From contig URKA01000031.1 in the NCBI GenBank assembly GCA_900548345.1, positions 1-38,456 of the forward strand: a stretch of 38,456 bases of DNA, given 5' to 3'. This document shows positions 23,075 through 32,502 of this stretch, in pieces. Within the stretch, counting starts at the first letter, position 1. Every line of letters starts with the position of its first letter. The position numbers were made by a program, and so were the translations under genes. This DNA comes from an uncultured Paraprevotella sp. (lineage in GTDB: Bacteria; Bacteroidota; Bacteroidia; Bacteroidales; Bacteroidaceae). The notes below the pieces were generated by a model, which did no database searches, was not told where the DNA came from, and saw only the letters and a list, made by a program, of their open reading frames with translations.

Positions 23075-24387
23075 GAAATATCCAAGCGGTTTCTGACTCA
23101 TATTTATGTTCCAATTGTGGGGCTTGTTATGCTATATGCCCTAAAGAAGCCATTGCTTTTCAATGGTCTGGTCTTGGCCGTAAATATGCTGTTATTAATG
23201 AAAATTGTATAGAGTGTGGACTTTGTCAAAAAGTATGTCCTTCTATTGACACCTTGAATTTGCATAAACGCTATGCGGATAAATATATAGGCAATATCCT
23301 CAATACTTATATTGGCCGAAGTTCGGATTTAGAGATATATTCCAATGCACAAAGTGGCGGAGTTGCTACTGCCATTCTTACCTATCTGTTTCGAACTGGC
23401 AAGATAGATGCAGCCGTGGTGTGCAAGATGAAGGCTGGTAATCCCCCTGTTGTAGAACATGCTATTATTGAACATGCGGAAGAACTTGTCCATACGCAAA
23501 AATCATGCTACACACCTGTAGATATACTATCTGCACTGCAAAAGACTTCCAAATATAGATCAATCGCCATCATTGGGCTTCCCTGTCATATACAGGGTGC
23601 AATCCATTTGAGCGCAAATTCTTCAAGATTCCATAACATAAAATATCGTCTCGGACTTATTTGTGACCGCACATTATGTGCTGGAATACAAATTGTGATG
23701 GCTTCCTTTGTAAAAGATTTTAATAACATAACAATTACGTGGCGCAAGAAAGACTTTATATCAAAAGAAGGAAAATATTATCCTTATGAAAATGCTCCGG
23801 TTGTAGTAAATGGCATGGAAGAAACGCACATCATTCCCAATATTTATCGCATGGCGTTAAAAGAGATGTTTACGTCGCCTCGATGCCGTATCTGCTACGA
23901 TAAACTTTGTACCCATGCAGATATTGTATTGGGTGATCCATGGGGTATGACTGATTATGACAAGAACAAAGGAGATTCACTTGTTCTGACACGGACTGTT
24001 ATCGGACAACAATTAATAGAAGATGCTATTTCAGTAGGTTGCTTGCAATTACACAAACAAGAATCATATCGGGATGTGTTGGCAGGACAAGCAATACAAG
24101 GAAGAAGAAACAGCGTACGATTATACTCATCCTCGTTTTCTACACTACATCCAGTCATTGACACTTATCTTCTTCATCAGGGAGAGGCCAAAGTCATAGT
24201 GTCATCTAAAAAGGCCAATCTCCCAATAACTAATTTAAGGCGCTTTACAGAAAGAGAAAACAGGCAAATGGAAGAAATATTGGATGAGGCATTCAGGCAA
24301 ATACACGAATATCAAGAAATGATAAAGAAGAACAACTGTTTTATTGCCAAGCTAAAAAGAAAAATAAAAAAAATAATAAGGAAATGA
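23071..24387 (+). CDS. FrhB/FdhB-like iron-sulfur protein of the capsule locus
   Basis: 438 residues from ATG 23071, which overlaps the upstream stop. An in-frame start at 23005 lies within the upstream gene and is less likely. Two ferredoxin-type clusters are complete: Cys13, 16, 19, 23 and Cys46, 49, 52, 56. The rest matches the coenzyme F420 hydrogenase/dehydrogenase beta-subunit family (FAD-binding; GLPCHIQG, CDRTLCAGIQ, GDPWG). Bacteroides lack F420, so another redox reaction is implied. In surface-polysaccharide loci this family is regularly next to polysaccharide pyruvyl transferases, as here, where the next gene overlaps by 4 bases. Its exact role is unknown. Confidence 0.88.
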   Translation: MRNIQAVSDSYLCSNCGACYAICPKEAIAFQWSGLGRKYAVINENCIECGLCQKVCPSIDTLNLHKRYADKYIGNILNTYIGRSSDLEIYSNAQSGGVATAILTYLFRTGKIDAAVVCKMKAGNPPVVEHAIIEHAEELVHTQKSCYTPVDILSALQKTSKYRSIAIIGLPCHIQGAIHLSANSSRFHNIKYRLGLICDRTLCAGIQIVMASFVKDFNNITITWRKKDFISKEGKYYPYENAPVVVNGMEETHIIPNIYRMALKEMFTSPRCRICYDKLCTHADIVLGDPWGMTDYDKNKGDSLVLTRTVIGQQLIEDAISVGCLQLHKQESYRDVLAGQAIQGRRNSVRLYSSSFSTLHPVIDTYLLHQGEAKVIVSSKKANLPITNLRRFTERENRQMEEILDEAFRQIHEYQEMIKKNNCFIAKLKRKIKKIIRK

Positions 24388-25508
24388 AGATTGTACTTTC
24401 CGGTATAGGCGTGGCCAATAAAGGTGCAGAACTCATGCTCTATGCCGTATTACAGGAAATAGAGCGTAGACACCCTGAAGCAACGATATATATATCGACT
24501 TATGCCCTCGATCCATATCGTTTAAATTATGTCCAGACGTCCCTACATCTGAAATATGTTCCACTACATAAATTTATAAGAATTTGCAATAGGCTTAGAT
24601 TCAGGTTGTTGAAAATATGTCTATCCAATATCCCAGTTCCCAATGCTGATTATTTTCTTGATGTTAGTGGCTTCCTATTCTCAGACCAGTTTAATTTGAA
24701 AGACGAAAATGTGGAGGAATGGCGAAATAAACTATCATCCTATGCAAATCAGGGAACTCGAATATGTTTTTTACCCCAGGCTTTCGGACCGACAGAAAGG
24801 AGAAACACTCTAAGAACTCTAGCTTTATTGAGCAAATATGCAAATGTTGTAATAGCTCGCGAAAAGGTATCTTATACCTACCTTCAAAACATGGGTTTTC
24901 CTTCCGGCAAACTCTATCGGTTTACCGATTTCACTTCTTTGGTTAATCCTGTCATACCTCACGAGTATTCTCATCTTAAAGATGGAATCTGCATTATCCC
25001 TAATGAACGAATGGTATCTATGAATGTTCTGACAATAGAGAACTACCTAAAATTACTTAAAGCTATCTCAGAAATAGCCAAAGAGAAAGGACGAAAAGTC
25101 TATTTTCTGGACCACGGAGGAGATGCAGACAGACATTTAGCACAACAATGTGTAGCCATGCTTGGTGATGATATAGACATCGTAAGCAACCTTAATGCAC
25201 TTGAAGTAAAAGGACTTATATCAACAGCATATCTCTGCATATCGTCCCGCTTCCATGGAGTTGCGTCATCTCTAAATTGTTGTGTGCCATGCCTCGCAAC
25301 AAGTTGGAGTCACAAATATCAGGAATTATTTAATGATTATGGATTATCCGATTCTGTACTTCCTGTTATGAATCCTGAAGCCACCATACTAAAGGTGAAA
25401 GAATATCTGTCCACTGATAAAAATCGGTTCATTCGGAAGCAACTTCAGGACATTCATGTAGCAATTCAACAACAAGCTAAAGATATGTGGAATATTGTTT
25501 GGAAGTAA
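24384..25508 (+). CDS. Polysaccharide pyruvyl transferase family protein
   Basis: 374 residues, overlapping the FrhB-like gene by ATGA. Conserved features of the WcaK/CsaB family are visible: the N-terminal SGIGVANKGAELMLYAVLQ loop, ICFLPQAFGP in the middle, VIAREKVSYTYL, and near the C-terminus the SSRFHGVASSLNCCVPCLA segment. These enzymes transfer pyruvate from phosphoenolpyruvate to form a ketal on a sugar, adding a negative charge. I infer that the capsule repeat unit is pyruvylated. The acceptor sugar is unknown. Confidence 0.88.
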   Translation: MKIVLSGIGVANKGAELMLYAVLQEIERRHPEATIYISTYALDPYRLNYVQTSLHLKYVPLHKFIRICNRLRFRLLKICLSNIPVPNADYFLDVSGFLFSDQFNLKDENVEEWRNKLSSYANQGTRICFLPQAFGPTERRNTLRTLALLSKYANVVIAREKVSYTYLQNMGFPSGKLYRFTDFTSLVNPVIPHEYSHLKDGICIIPNERMVSMNVLTIENYLKLLKAISEIAKEKGRKVYFLDHGGDADRHLAQQCVAMLGDDIDIVSNLNALEVKGLISTAYLCISSRFHGVASSLNCCVPCLATSWSHKYQELFNDYGLSDSVLPVMNPEATILKVKEYLSTDKNRFIRKQLQDIHVAIQQQAKDMWNIVWK

Positions 25509-25548
25509 ACATCTAATTTAACAGAAAGATTATAATAACAAACTCCTT

Positions 25549-26829
25549 ATGAAACAAATTAAGATTTGCGTAATCGGATTGGGTTACGTTGGGTTGCCTT
25601 TGGCACGCCTTTTTTCAACTAAATATGCGACTATTGGTTTTGATATGAATCAGCGTCGTGTAGATGCCTTAAATGGTGGACACGATGCCACATTGGAAGT
25701 TTCCGATGAACTTCTTCAATCAGCATTAAAGAATGGTTTTCATTGCACAACTAATCTCGAAGAAATAAAAGGATGTAATTTCTATGTTGTGGCAGTACCT
25801 ACACCGGTTGACGAGAATAATCGTCCAGATTTGAAACCTCTTTGGGGGGCAAGCGAAACGGTTGGCAAGGTAATTTCTAAAGGCGATATTGTGGTATATG
25901 AATCAACTGTTTATCCCGGTGTTACGGAAGAAGAGTGTTTGCCGGTTGTGGAAAAAGTCAGCGGATTGAAATTCAATCAAGATTTCTTCGCAGGTTATTC
26001 GCCGGAACGCATCAATCCGGGTGACAAGCAACACACTGTGGAAAAAATCAAGAAAGTAACTTCTGGTTCTACACCGGAAATTGCTGATATTATAGACAAT
26101 GTTTACAACTCAGTACTTATCAATGGTACACATAAAGCTCCTTCCATAAAAGTTGCAGAGGCATCAAAGATAATTGAAAACTCACAACGTGATGTAAATA
26201 TCGCATTCATGAATGAATTGGCCAAGATTTTCAATGCCATGGGAATTGATACCAACGATGTGATTGAAGCTGCTGCCAGCAAATGGAATTTCATTAAATT
26301 GAAACCTGGTCTTGTAGGTGGACACTGTATTTCTGTTGACCCCTACTATTTGATACAGAAAGCTCAAGTGTATGGGGTACTTCCCCGCATCATGTTTGCA
26401 GCCCGTAGGCTGAATGACGGAATGGGCGACTATGTGGCCAATGAGACCATTAAACTGATGAACAAAAAGGGAGTACTTGTTAAAGACGCCAATATTCTGA
26501 TTTTAGGCATTACTTTTAAAGAAAATTGTCCAGATATTCGTAATACAAAGATTGTAGATATCTATCATACGCTTACAGAATATACCCGAAATATAACGGT
26601 ATTCGACCCATGGGCTGACGTAAACCACGTACAGAATGAATATGGAATCCAGCTTACAGAATCATCTGTAGAATCCTTGAAAGGCAATTTTGACGCAGTA
26701 ATCCTTGGAGTAGCCCACAACCAATTTATGGATATCAATATCCGGGAATTCTTAAAAGATGATGAGGCTGGCGTTGTATATGATGTAAAAGGTATTCTTG
26801 ACCGCGAGATGATAGACGGACGACTGTAA
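25549..26829 (+). CDS. UDP-N-acetylhexosamine 6-dehydrogenase (TviB/WbpA-like)
   Basis: 426 residues, the length of TviB/WbpO. Rossmann loop GLGYVG (10-15), VPTPVD, the active-site region EASKIIENSQRDVNIA (Lys207), and catalytic Cys260 in GLVGGHCISVDPYYL. The enzyme oxidises UDP-GlcNAc, UDP-ManNAc or UDP-GalNAc twice with NAD+ to the matching uronic acid in the cytoplasm. The GGHCISVDPYYL form fits UDP-HexNAc dehydrogenases rather than UDP-glucose dehydrogenase. It supplies an acidic amino-sugar donor for this capsule. Its TAA overlaps the next start by one base. No 4-epimerase or 2-epimerase is encoded here. Confidence 0.92.
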   Translation: MKQIKICVIGLGYVGLPLARLFSTKYATIGFDMNQRRVDALNGGHDATLEVSDELLQSALKNGFHCTTNLEEIKGCNFYVVAVPTPVDENNRPDLKPLWGASETVGKVISKGDIVVYESTVYPGVTEEECLPVVEKVSGLKFNQDFFAGYSPERINPGDKQHTVEKIKKVTSGSTPEIADIIDNVYNSVLINGTHKAPSIKVAEASKIIENSQRDVNIAFMNELAKIFNAMGIDTNDVIEAAASKWNFIKLKPGLVGGHCISVDPYYLIQKAQVYGVLPRIMFAARRLNDGMGDYVANETIKLMNKKGVLVKDANILILGITFKENCPDIRNTKIVDIYHTLTEYTRNITVFDPWADVNHVQNEYGIQLTESSVESLKGNFDAVILGVAHNQFMDINIREFLKDDEAGVVYDVKGILDREMIDGRL

Positions 26830-27782
26830 TGAAAAAAGTATCGATTCTTATACCTTGTTACAACTCGGAGAAATGGCTTGGCGAGACACTTGATTGCTGT
26901 CTCCGCCAGACTTATCCGAATATTGAAGTGATTCTGGTCGATGATGGCAGTACGGACGCATCATTGGCCATTGCTCAAGAATATGAGAAGAAGGACAAAC
27001 GCATTCATGTTTTCAGCCAACCCAATTCAGGAGGTTGCCGTGCTCGCAATCTGGCTTTTGAAAAGAGTACAGGAGACTATATCAAATATCTGGATGCAGA
27101 CGATTTGATGTCTGATGACATGATTGAAAAGCAAATGGAACGTTTGGACGTTATAAATGATCCCTTTACCATCGCTACATGTTCATGGCAAGAGTTTTGG
27201 AATGATACAAATGTAATATTCAATCAACGTTGTATATACAAAGACTATAGTAATCCTATAGAACTACTCGTAGACCTTTGGACAAAAGGTGAAATGTTTG
27301 CTATAACATGCTATCTTGTATCCCGACAACTTGTTTCCCAAGTTGGTGTTTGGGATGAACGACTTACCAAAAATCAAGATGGAGAGTTCTTTTGTCGTGT
27401 TTTAAGCAAGGCTTCAAATATATTGTTTTGTAATTCGGCCAAATTCTATTATAGAAGAGGGCACAGTTCCGTGAGTACAAACGGAAGACTTTCTCCGGCT
27501 AAAATACAATCTTCGCTTGACTCACGTATCAGTTATGAACAAACGATATTGCCACTATGCGATACTCCTGCCATCAGAAAAGGGTTGGCTTTGAATTATT
27601 CTACCGTAATGTTCAATTCTCCTGTTAATTCACAATGGCATAATGAGGCGAAAAGAAGAATTTATGCTTTGGGAGAAAAGCCTGTGCACCCCAGTGCGAC
27701 CGGAGTAAAGAAATGGATTATATCTGTTATTGGTTTAACGGCATATCTTCGTATAATGGAATTGTTTGGAATAAAAAAGTAA
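26829..27782 (+). CDS. Family 2 glycosyltransferase
   Basis: 317 residues. GT-A signature: VSILIPCYNSEKWLGETLD, VILVDDGSTD, and the DxD site DADD in KYLDADDLMSD. The C-terminal part includes W- and Q-rich helical segments of acceptor-specific type. Overlaps the preceding stop by one base (TAATG), indicating coupled translation. It adds a sugar to the lipid-linked intermediate. Donor unknown. Confidence 0.92.
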   Translation: MKKVSILIPCYNSEKWLGETLDCCLRQTYPNIEVILVDDGSTDASLAIAQEYEKKDKRIHVFSQPNSGGCRARNLAFEKSTGDYIKYLDADDLMSDDMIEKQMERLDVINDPFTIATCSWQEFWNDTNVIFNQRCIYKDYSNPIELLVDLWTKGEMFAITCYLVSRQLVSQVGVWDERLTKNQDGEFFCRVLSKASNILFCNSAKFYYRRGHSSVSTNGRLSPAKIQSSLDSRISYEQTILPLCDTPAIRKGLALNYSTVMFNSPVNSQWHNEAKRRIYALGEKPVHPSATGVKKWIISVIGLTAYLRIMELFGIKK

Positions 27783-27794
27783 AAAAACAATCGC

Positions 27795-29180
27795 ATGCTA
27801 TTCAGTAATTTAAAGTTCACTTACTTCTTTATTCCTGTCTTAATTCTGTTCTATCTGTTGAATAAGACAAGACGAGAATGGATAAAGAATACATTCCTGT
27901 TGTCAGCGAGTTATTTGTTTTATGGGTTGTTCGATGCCAAATACCTATTTGTGCTGGTCTATATAACAATCGTCAATTATGTTGTCATGTGGTGGGTGTC
28001 GGTCCAAAAGCGCAAATATGTTCTTACTTCAGGAGTTGTACTGTCTCTGTTGCCTTTGGTCTTCTTCAAATACACCTACTTTCTGTTGAACGATGTGCTG
28101 GGGATAAAAGGTCATGTACTGGGCGAAATAGCCTTGCCTGTCGGCATCTCCTTTTTCACTTTCCAGGCATTAAGTTATACCATTGACTTTTACAGAGGAA
28201 AAGAAACGAAGTTACCCTCTTTCTTGAACTTTAGCCTTTATACGGCTTTCTTTCCCACTATGTTGAGCGGACCGATAGAACGTGCCCGCACGTTAATGCC
28301 ACAAATAGAACGTCTGCAACGTTGGAATTTCTCCCTTGTATTGAATGGATTGCAACTGTTTGTCTGGGGACTGTTCCAGAAGATTGTCGTGGCCGACAGA
28401 ATTGCCGAATATACAGGAAACGTATATGCTCATCCGGAAACCTATGGCACAACAACAATCCTTTTAACCATGTTTTTATACAGTATTCAAATCTACTGCG
28501 ACTTTGCCGGATATAGTAATATGGCCATCGGTGTAGGGCGCATGTTGGGATTCAACATTTGCAAGAACTTCGACTTCCCCTACTTTTCAACCTCTATTCG
28601 CAGTTTCTGGAAGAAATGGCATATCTCACTGACTTCATGGCTGACAGAGTATGTCTATTTCTCTTTAGGAGGGAATAGAGTTAAGGAATGGCGATGGATA
28701 TTGAATATACTTATCGTATTTCTTGTCAGTGGGATTTGGCACGGAGCGGCATGGACATTCATTGTATGGGGATTGATACATGGCATTTATCAAATCATTG
28801 AACATTATGTGCTTGGCAAAAAGAAGTTCAATAATGTGCTGACAAAGACATTGGCCGGTATTTTCTTGTTTTGCATCGTATCGATATCTTTCGTGTTTTT
28901 CCGTGCAAACAGTCTTGAAAAAGCTATACTCGTATTGTCTTCATTGGGAAATTTTGGCATGCCGTTGTTCACATTTTTTGCCACCCAGTTCGTCCTGTTG
29001 CTACTCACCCTGTCAATATGGTTTGTTTGTGAACTGATGATGTATAAACGCATACTGAGAATCACCGAAGCGAACGATAATCCTTTCACGTGGATGAATC
29101 TTGCTTTTATGTCATTATCCATCTTGATGGTCAGTCTGCTCGGAATGAGTGGGACTTCATTCGTTTATTTCCAATTTTAA
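27795..29180 (+). CDS. MBOAT family O-acyltransferase
   Basis: 461 residues with about ten membrane segments. The family signatures are present: the N-terminal PVGISFFTFQALSYTIDFYRG, the central FWKKWHISLTSWL, and the active-site His316 in SGIWHGAAWTF. MBOAT proteins of the AlgI/DltB type move an acyl (usually acetyl) group from the cytoplasm to the outer face of the membrane. The gene is followed after 2 bp by an SGNH-like gene, which would pass the acyl group on to the polysaccharide, as in alginate O-acetylation. I infer O-acetylated capsule. Confidence 0.93.
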   Translation: MLFSNLKFTYFFIPVLILFYLLNKTRREWIKNTFLLSASYLFYGLFDAKYLFVLVYITIVNYVVMWWVSVQKRKYVLTSGVVLSLLPLVFFKYTYFLLNDVLGIKGHVLGEIALPVGISFFTFQALSYTIDFYRGKETKLPSFLNFSLYTAFFPTMLSGPIERARTLMPQIERLQRWNFSLVLNGLQLFVWGLFQKIVVADRIAEYTGNVYAHPETYGTTTILLTMFLYSIQIYCDFAGYSNMAIGVGRMLGFNICKNFDFPYFSTSIRSFWKKWHISLTSWLTEYVYFSLGGNRVKEWRWILNILIVFLVSGIWHGAAWTFIVWGLIHGIYQIIEHYVLGKKKFNNVLTKTLAGIFLFCIVSISFVFFRANSLEKAILVLSSLGNFGMPLFTFFATQFVLLLLTLSIWFVCELMMYKRILRITEANDNPFTWMNLAFMSLSILMVSLLGMSGTSFVYFQF

Positions 29181-29182
29181 TC

Positions 29183-30076
29183 ATGAGCAATATTTGTAAA
29201 CTGGCTATGGCCGTGTTGTGTTTTTTTGCGATTGATTTTGCAGGAGACCGCATGCTTAAACAAGGGCTTGATCAAGGTATGGGACTTAACGAACATGGCA
29301 AAATACTGATTGTCGGTCATTCCCACCTGATGATGGGACTGGACAGAGCAATGCTGGAAAATAGTCTCGGCTGTAAGATAGCCAAACACACACGGAGTGG
29401 AGTGGGTATGACAGAACGGAAACTAATGACCCGGATGTTTCTGAATTCTTTGTATTCAGATTCATTAAAAGTCGTTGTTGTCGGAGTTGATCCGTTTTCA
29501 TTTAATGGCGAAGGTGTAAGCGAAAATTGTCATACTTTATTTTACCCTTGGATGGATGACAAAGAAGTGAGCCTATATCTTAAAGCAGCCACAGACCCTG
29601 TAACTTATTATGCCCATAAATGGTTCCGGCTTTCAAGATATAGTGACGACCTGATTAAACAGTCAATAAGAGGCTGGAAGCATGATGACCGTAATTACAA
29701 GACCAGCATCTTTACGGATTCACTGTTTGAAGCCAATAAGACTAAATGGGCACGCCCCATTACTTTCAACAAACAGCTTATGGCGGAACTTGAGCAAACC
29801 ATATCGCTCTGTACGACAAGGAACATACACGTCATCCTGTTACAAACTCCCGTCCTGAAGTTACTGACAGATCTGCACCCTGATGACTATGAAAAACTGA
29901 TGGGCTATTACCAACATTTGGACGAGTCATCCGACTACGTGCATTTCATCGACTACAGTCCTTTCTACAACGAGGACTACAACATCTTTTTCGACCCGAT
30001 TCACTTGAATGTGAACGGACAAAGGTTGATAACGAAAAGATTTATAAAAGACATTTCATCTATTATACACCAATAA
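29183..30076 (+). CDS. SGNH/DltD-like partner of the MBOAT acyltransferase
   Basis: 297 residues from ATG 29183; a start at 29090 is embedded in the MBOAT gene and rejected. A single hydrophobic segment (about 7-19) anchors it on the periplasmic side. Ser47 in VGHSHLMMG is the candidate nucleophile, with Asp271 and His274 in FFDPIHLNVNG completing the expected triad. Low-similarity members of this group act with MBOAT proteins to complete O-acylation (AlgJ/AlgX, DltD). The residue pattern supports it, but the specific family is not certain. Its stop overlaps the next start by one base. Confidence 0.8.
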   Translation: MSNICKLAMAVLCFFAIDFAGDRMLKQGLDQGMGLNEHGKILIVGHSHLMMGLDRAMLENSLGCKIAKHTRSGVGMTERKLMTRMFLNSLYSDSLKVVVVGVDPFSFNGEGVSENCHTLFYPWMDDKEVSLYLKAATDPVTYYAHKWFRLSRYSDDLIKQSIRGWKHDDRNYKTSIFTDSLFEANKTKWARPITFNKQLMAELEQTISLCTTRNIHVILLQTPVLKLLTDLHPDDYEKLMGYYQHLDESSDYVHFIDYSPFYNEDYNIFFDPIHLNVNGQRLITKRFIKDISSIIHQ

Positions 30077-31281
30077 TGCTTTCTATCAGAAAATCAATCA
30101 GTGCATACCCTAAGCCCGTTTGGCTACTGACACTCATTGAATGTATATTCATATCAAGGAAAACCATATTCAATGTAGCCAGGGATGTGGGCGACTATTC
30201 CGCCACCGTTGATTCCAGCACGTCGCTGGCGATGTTAGGCATTGCCTGTTCTTTTGTCTTAATCATGAAATACAGGAAATATATAAAACCGGTAAAAAAG
30301 ATAATGTCGACATTGCTCATGGTATATGTAATAGCCGCATTGAGTTTCTTGTGGGCCGGGAATATCTTCTCTATTTTATTCAAGGTAACGGAGGTCTTTG
30401 TGAACATTTATATTATAGGTCTTATTCTTGTGTTGCTCTTTCGTTCATGCAGCATGAAACAGATTGTATACTATATAATCTTATTTTGCCTGATGGCCAC
30501 TTATGCCGAAGCGTTGTCGGATATGATTAGAAAAGGAGTCGGGTTCCATCATACCAACGCTTACTCTTATTCGGCGATGATTGCACTCTTGTTATGTGCA
30601 GGCCTTATCAAATTTCGGTTATTCAGATTTGCGGAATTGAGGTGGCCTATCATATTGGCTTTTGTCGCATGGCTCGGCGGTACGAGCACAGCTTCCTATA
30701 TAGCTTGTCTGGCTGGATTTCTGCTGTTATATTCTTCAATCAAGACAGGACTGAATATCCGGAATGCCCTTATTGTAATTGTTTTATGTGTTGGTATATA
30801 TACTATAGCCGATGATGCGGTCTATTCCTTCATCAGAGCTGGGCATACAGAAGATGAGATGCAAAGTGGAACCGGACGTTCTGTTATTTGGGAAGCAGCT
30901 TATCTGTCTTTCAAGGACAATCCGATTTTGGGAAGCGGTTTTGTAGTTGGAGAAAGAGAATTAGGACCAAAATATGGCTTTGGCTTTCACCAGCTTTCAG
31001 CCCACAATTCTTTTTTGTCAGTCCTTGTCAATACGGGACTTGTAGGCATGCTGATATTTCTGCGTTTCCTCTGTAAATGGGGAATGATATTATATAAGCA
31101 ATCCAAGCAGAATGTCTTATCAACCATCTTATTCCCTATATATATTGCTATTGTCATCAATAGTGCGGCTTGTCCTGCTCTTGGTTCGGATTGGGGACCG
31201 GTTGCATCATGTGTCTATCTTGTCATCGGTCTCTCGTTCATGCTTGCCAAGAGAAGCGATTTTAGGATAAGTGGTTCTTAG
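30076..31281 (+). CDS. O-antigen polymerase/ligase family protein (Wzy)
   Basis: 401 residues with about 10 to 12 hydrophobic segments. A long periplasmic loop follows the Ala/Leu-rich segment ending IADDAVYSFIRAG. The C-terminal motif LSAHNSFLSVLVNTGLVGMLI is typical of Wzy_C/O-antigen ligase proteins. In a Wzx/Wzy-dependent capsule pathway this would polymerise the flipped repeat units. No length regulator (Wzz/Wzc) is encoded in the window. Sequence divergence makes it recognisable by topology more than identity. Confidence 0.82.
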   Translation: MLSIRKSISAYPKPVWLLTLIECIFISRKTIFNVARDVGDYSATVDSSTSLAMLGIACSFVLIMKYRKYIKPVKKIMSTLLMVYVIAALSFLWAGNIFSILFKVTEVFVNIYIIGLILVLLFRSCSMKQIVYYIILFCLMATYAEALSDMIRKGVGFHHTNAYSYSAMIALLLCAGLIKFRLFRFAELRWPIILAFVAWLGGTSTASYIACLAGFLLLYSSIKTGLNIRNALIVIVLCVGIYTIADDAVYSFIRAGHTEDEMQSGTGRSVIWEAAYLSFKDNPILGSGFVVGERELGPKYGFGFHQLSAHNSFLSVLVNTGLVGMLIFLRFLCKWGMILYKQSKQNVLSTILFPIYIAIVINSAACPALGSDWGPVASCVYLVIGLSFMLAKRSDFRISGS

Positions 31282-31304
31282 TTTTTTGAAAGATTCTATT
31301 AATC

Positions 31305-32486
31305 ATGAAGGTATTGTATTGTAACCCCGTATTCTTTGAGTACCGTTTGCCTTTCTATAAGGAACTCGTTCGCTTATTCGAAGGAAATTTTTACGTGATG
31401 TATTCGCCTGTACGCTATAAGATGTGCCGGAAAGAGAGGCTTTGCGAACAAATAAAGTCAGAATTAGGCGACAATGCCATACCTTTGGACACAGACCATC
31501 TTTTCGATACCAATTCGATGAAGTGGGACGTGATGCCGGATATAGAAAAGGGGAAACGTATTCCTTTCACCCGTGGTTTGTTACGTGCCATACGTAAAGT
31601 AAAGCCTGATGTACTGATTACGGAAGGATATTTTCAGTGGACTCCTTTGGTGCTGTTTTATGGCCTCATTCACCACGTTCCCGTATATATGGGATATGAA
31701 CGGACATGTTGGACGGAAAGGTATGCAGGAAGACTGAAAACGTGGCAACGTAAATTCTTTAACAGTAGGTTTGCAGGCTTTCTGGTAAATGGACAAGAGA
31801 CCAAACGATATTTGCAATCATTGGGTGTACCTTCCGATAAAATCCATATCGGTGGGATGAATGCTGATGCTAATTTCCTGAAAAGAGGTATTGACTCAAT
31901 AGGTAATGACGAACGTATTACATTCAAGAGTGAATATCAAGTCCGTCATGATGGATTAGTGTTTCTTTTTGTGGGACAAATCGTGGAGCGCAAGGGCATT
32001 AAGCCCATGTTGAATGCATGGAAAAAACATATCCAGACGCATTTTGATGATATTCTGCTGTTGGTGGGTGACGGTAACCAGTTCAAAGAGTGTAGGAGTG
32101 AATATGCAGATGTATCGTCCGTCAGATTGTTGGGGCGTGTGGATTATGCTGATATTTACAAGTATTATGCGATAGCAGACGTTTTTATCAATCCTACGAT
32201 AGAAGACAACTGGAGTCTTGTCATTCCTGAGGCCATGGCATGCGGACTACCCGTGGCGACTTCTATTTATAACGGTTGCCATGCTGAGCTTGTACACAAA
32301 GACGAAAACGGCATCACATTCGACCCATTCAGGGAAGAGACAGTTGTAAATGCCCTCGATTATTTTCATCATCAGGACTTGAAAGCCATGGGAAAGAAAT
32401 CCATCGAACTGGAAAAAGAGTTTAATACAGAGAATTGTGCACGACGTGTCTATGAAGCAATAACGAACGACTATCACACTTCCTAA
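31305..32486 (+). CDS. Family 4 glycosyltransferase
   Basis: 393 residues of the GT-B fold. The C-terminal donor-binding domain is clear: LVFLFVGQIVERKGIKPML, then VRLLGRVDYADIYKYYAIADVFINPTIEDNWSLVIPEAMACGLPVATS, with the E-x7-E type motif (EDNWSLVIPEAMA). The N-terminal half binds the acceptor. Cytoplasmic, acting on the lipid-linked capsule unit. The sugar added is not readable. Confidence 0.92.
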   Translation: MKVLYCNPVFFEYRLPFYKELVRLFEGNFYVMYSPVRYKMCRKERLCEQIKSELGDNAIPLDTDHLFDTNSMKWDVMPDIEKGKRIPFTRGLLRAIRKVKPDVLITEGYFQWTPLVLFYGLIHHVPVYMGYERTCWTERYAGRLKTWQRKFFNSRFAGFLVNGQETKRYLQSLGVPSDKIHIGGMNADANFLKRGIDSIGNDERITFKSEYQVRHDGLVFLFVGQIVERKGIKPMLNAWKKHIQTHFDDILLLVGDGNQFKECRSEYADVSSVRLLGRVDYADIYKYYAIADVFINPTIEDNWSLVIPEAMACGLPVATSIYNGCHAELVHKDENGITFDPFREETVVNALDYFHHQDLKAMGKKSIELEKEFNTENCARRVYEAITNDYHTS

Positions 32487-32502
32487 CATCCCCCAAAGTA
32501 GT

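Noticed and set aside
23071..24387. Genuine F420-reducing hydrogenase subunit
   Set aside because: The capsule setting and absence of F420 biosynthesis in Bacteroides argue for a different redox role of the same fold.
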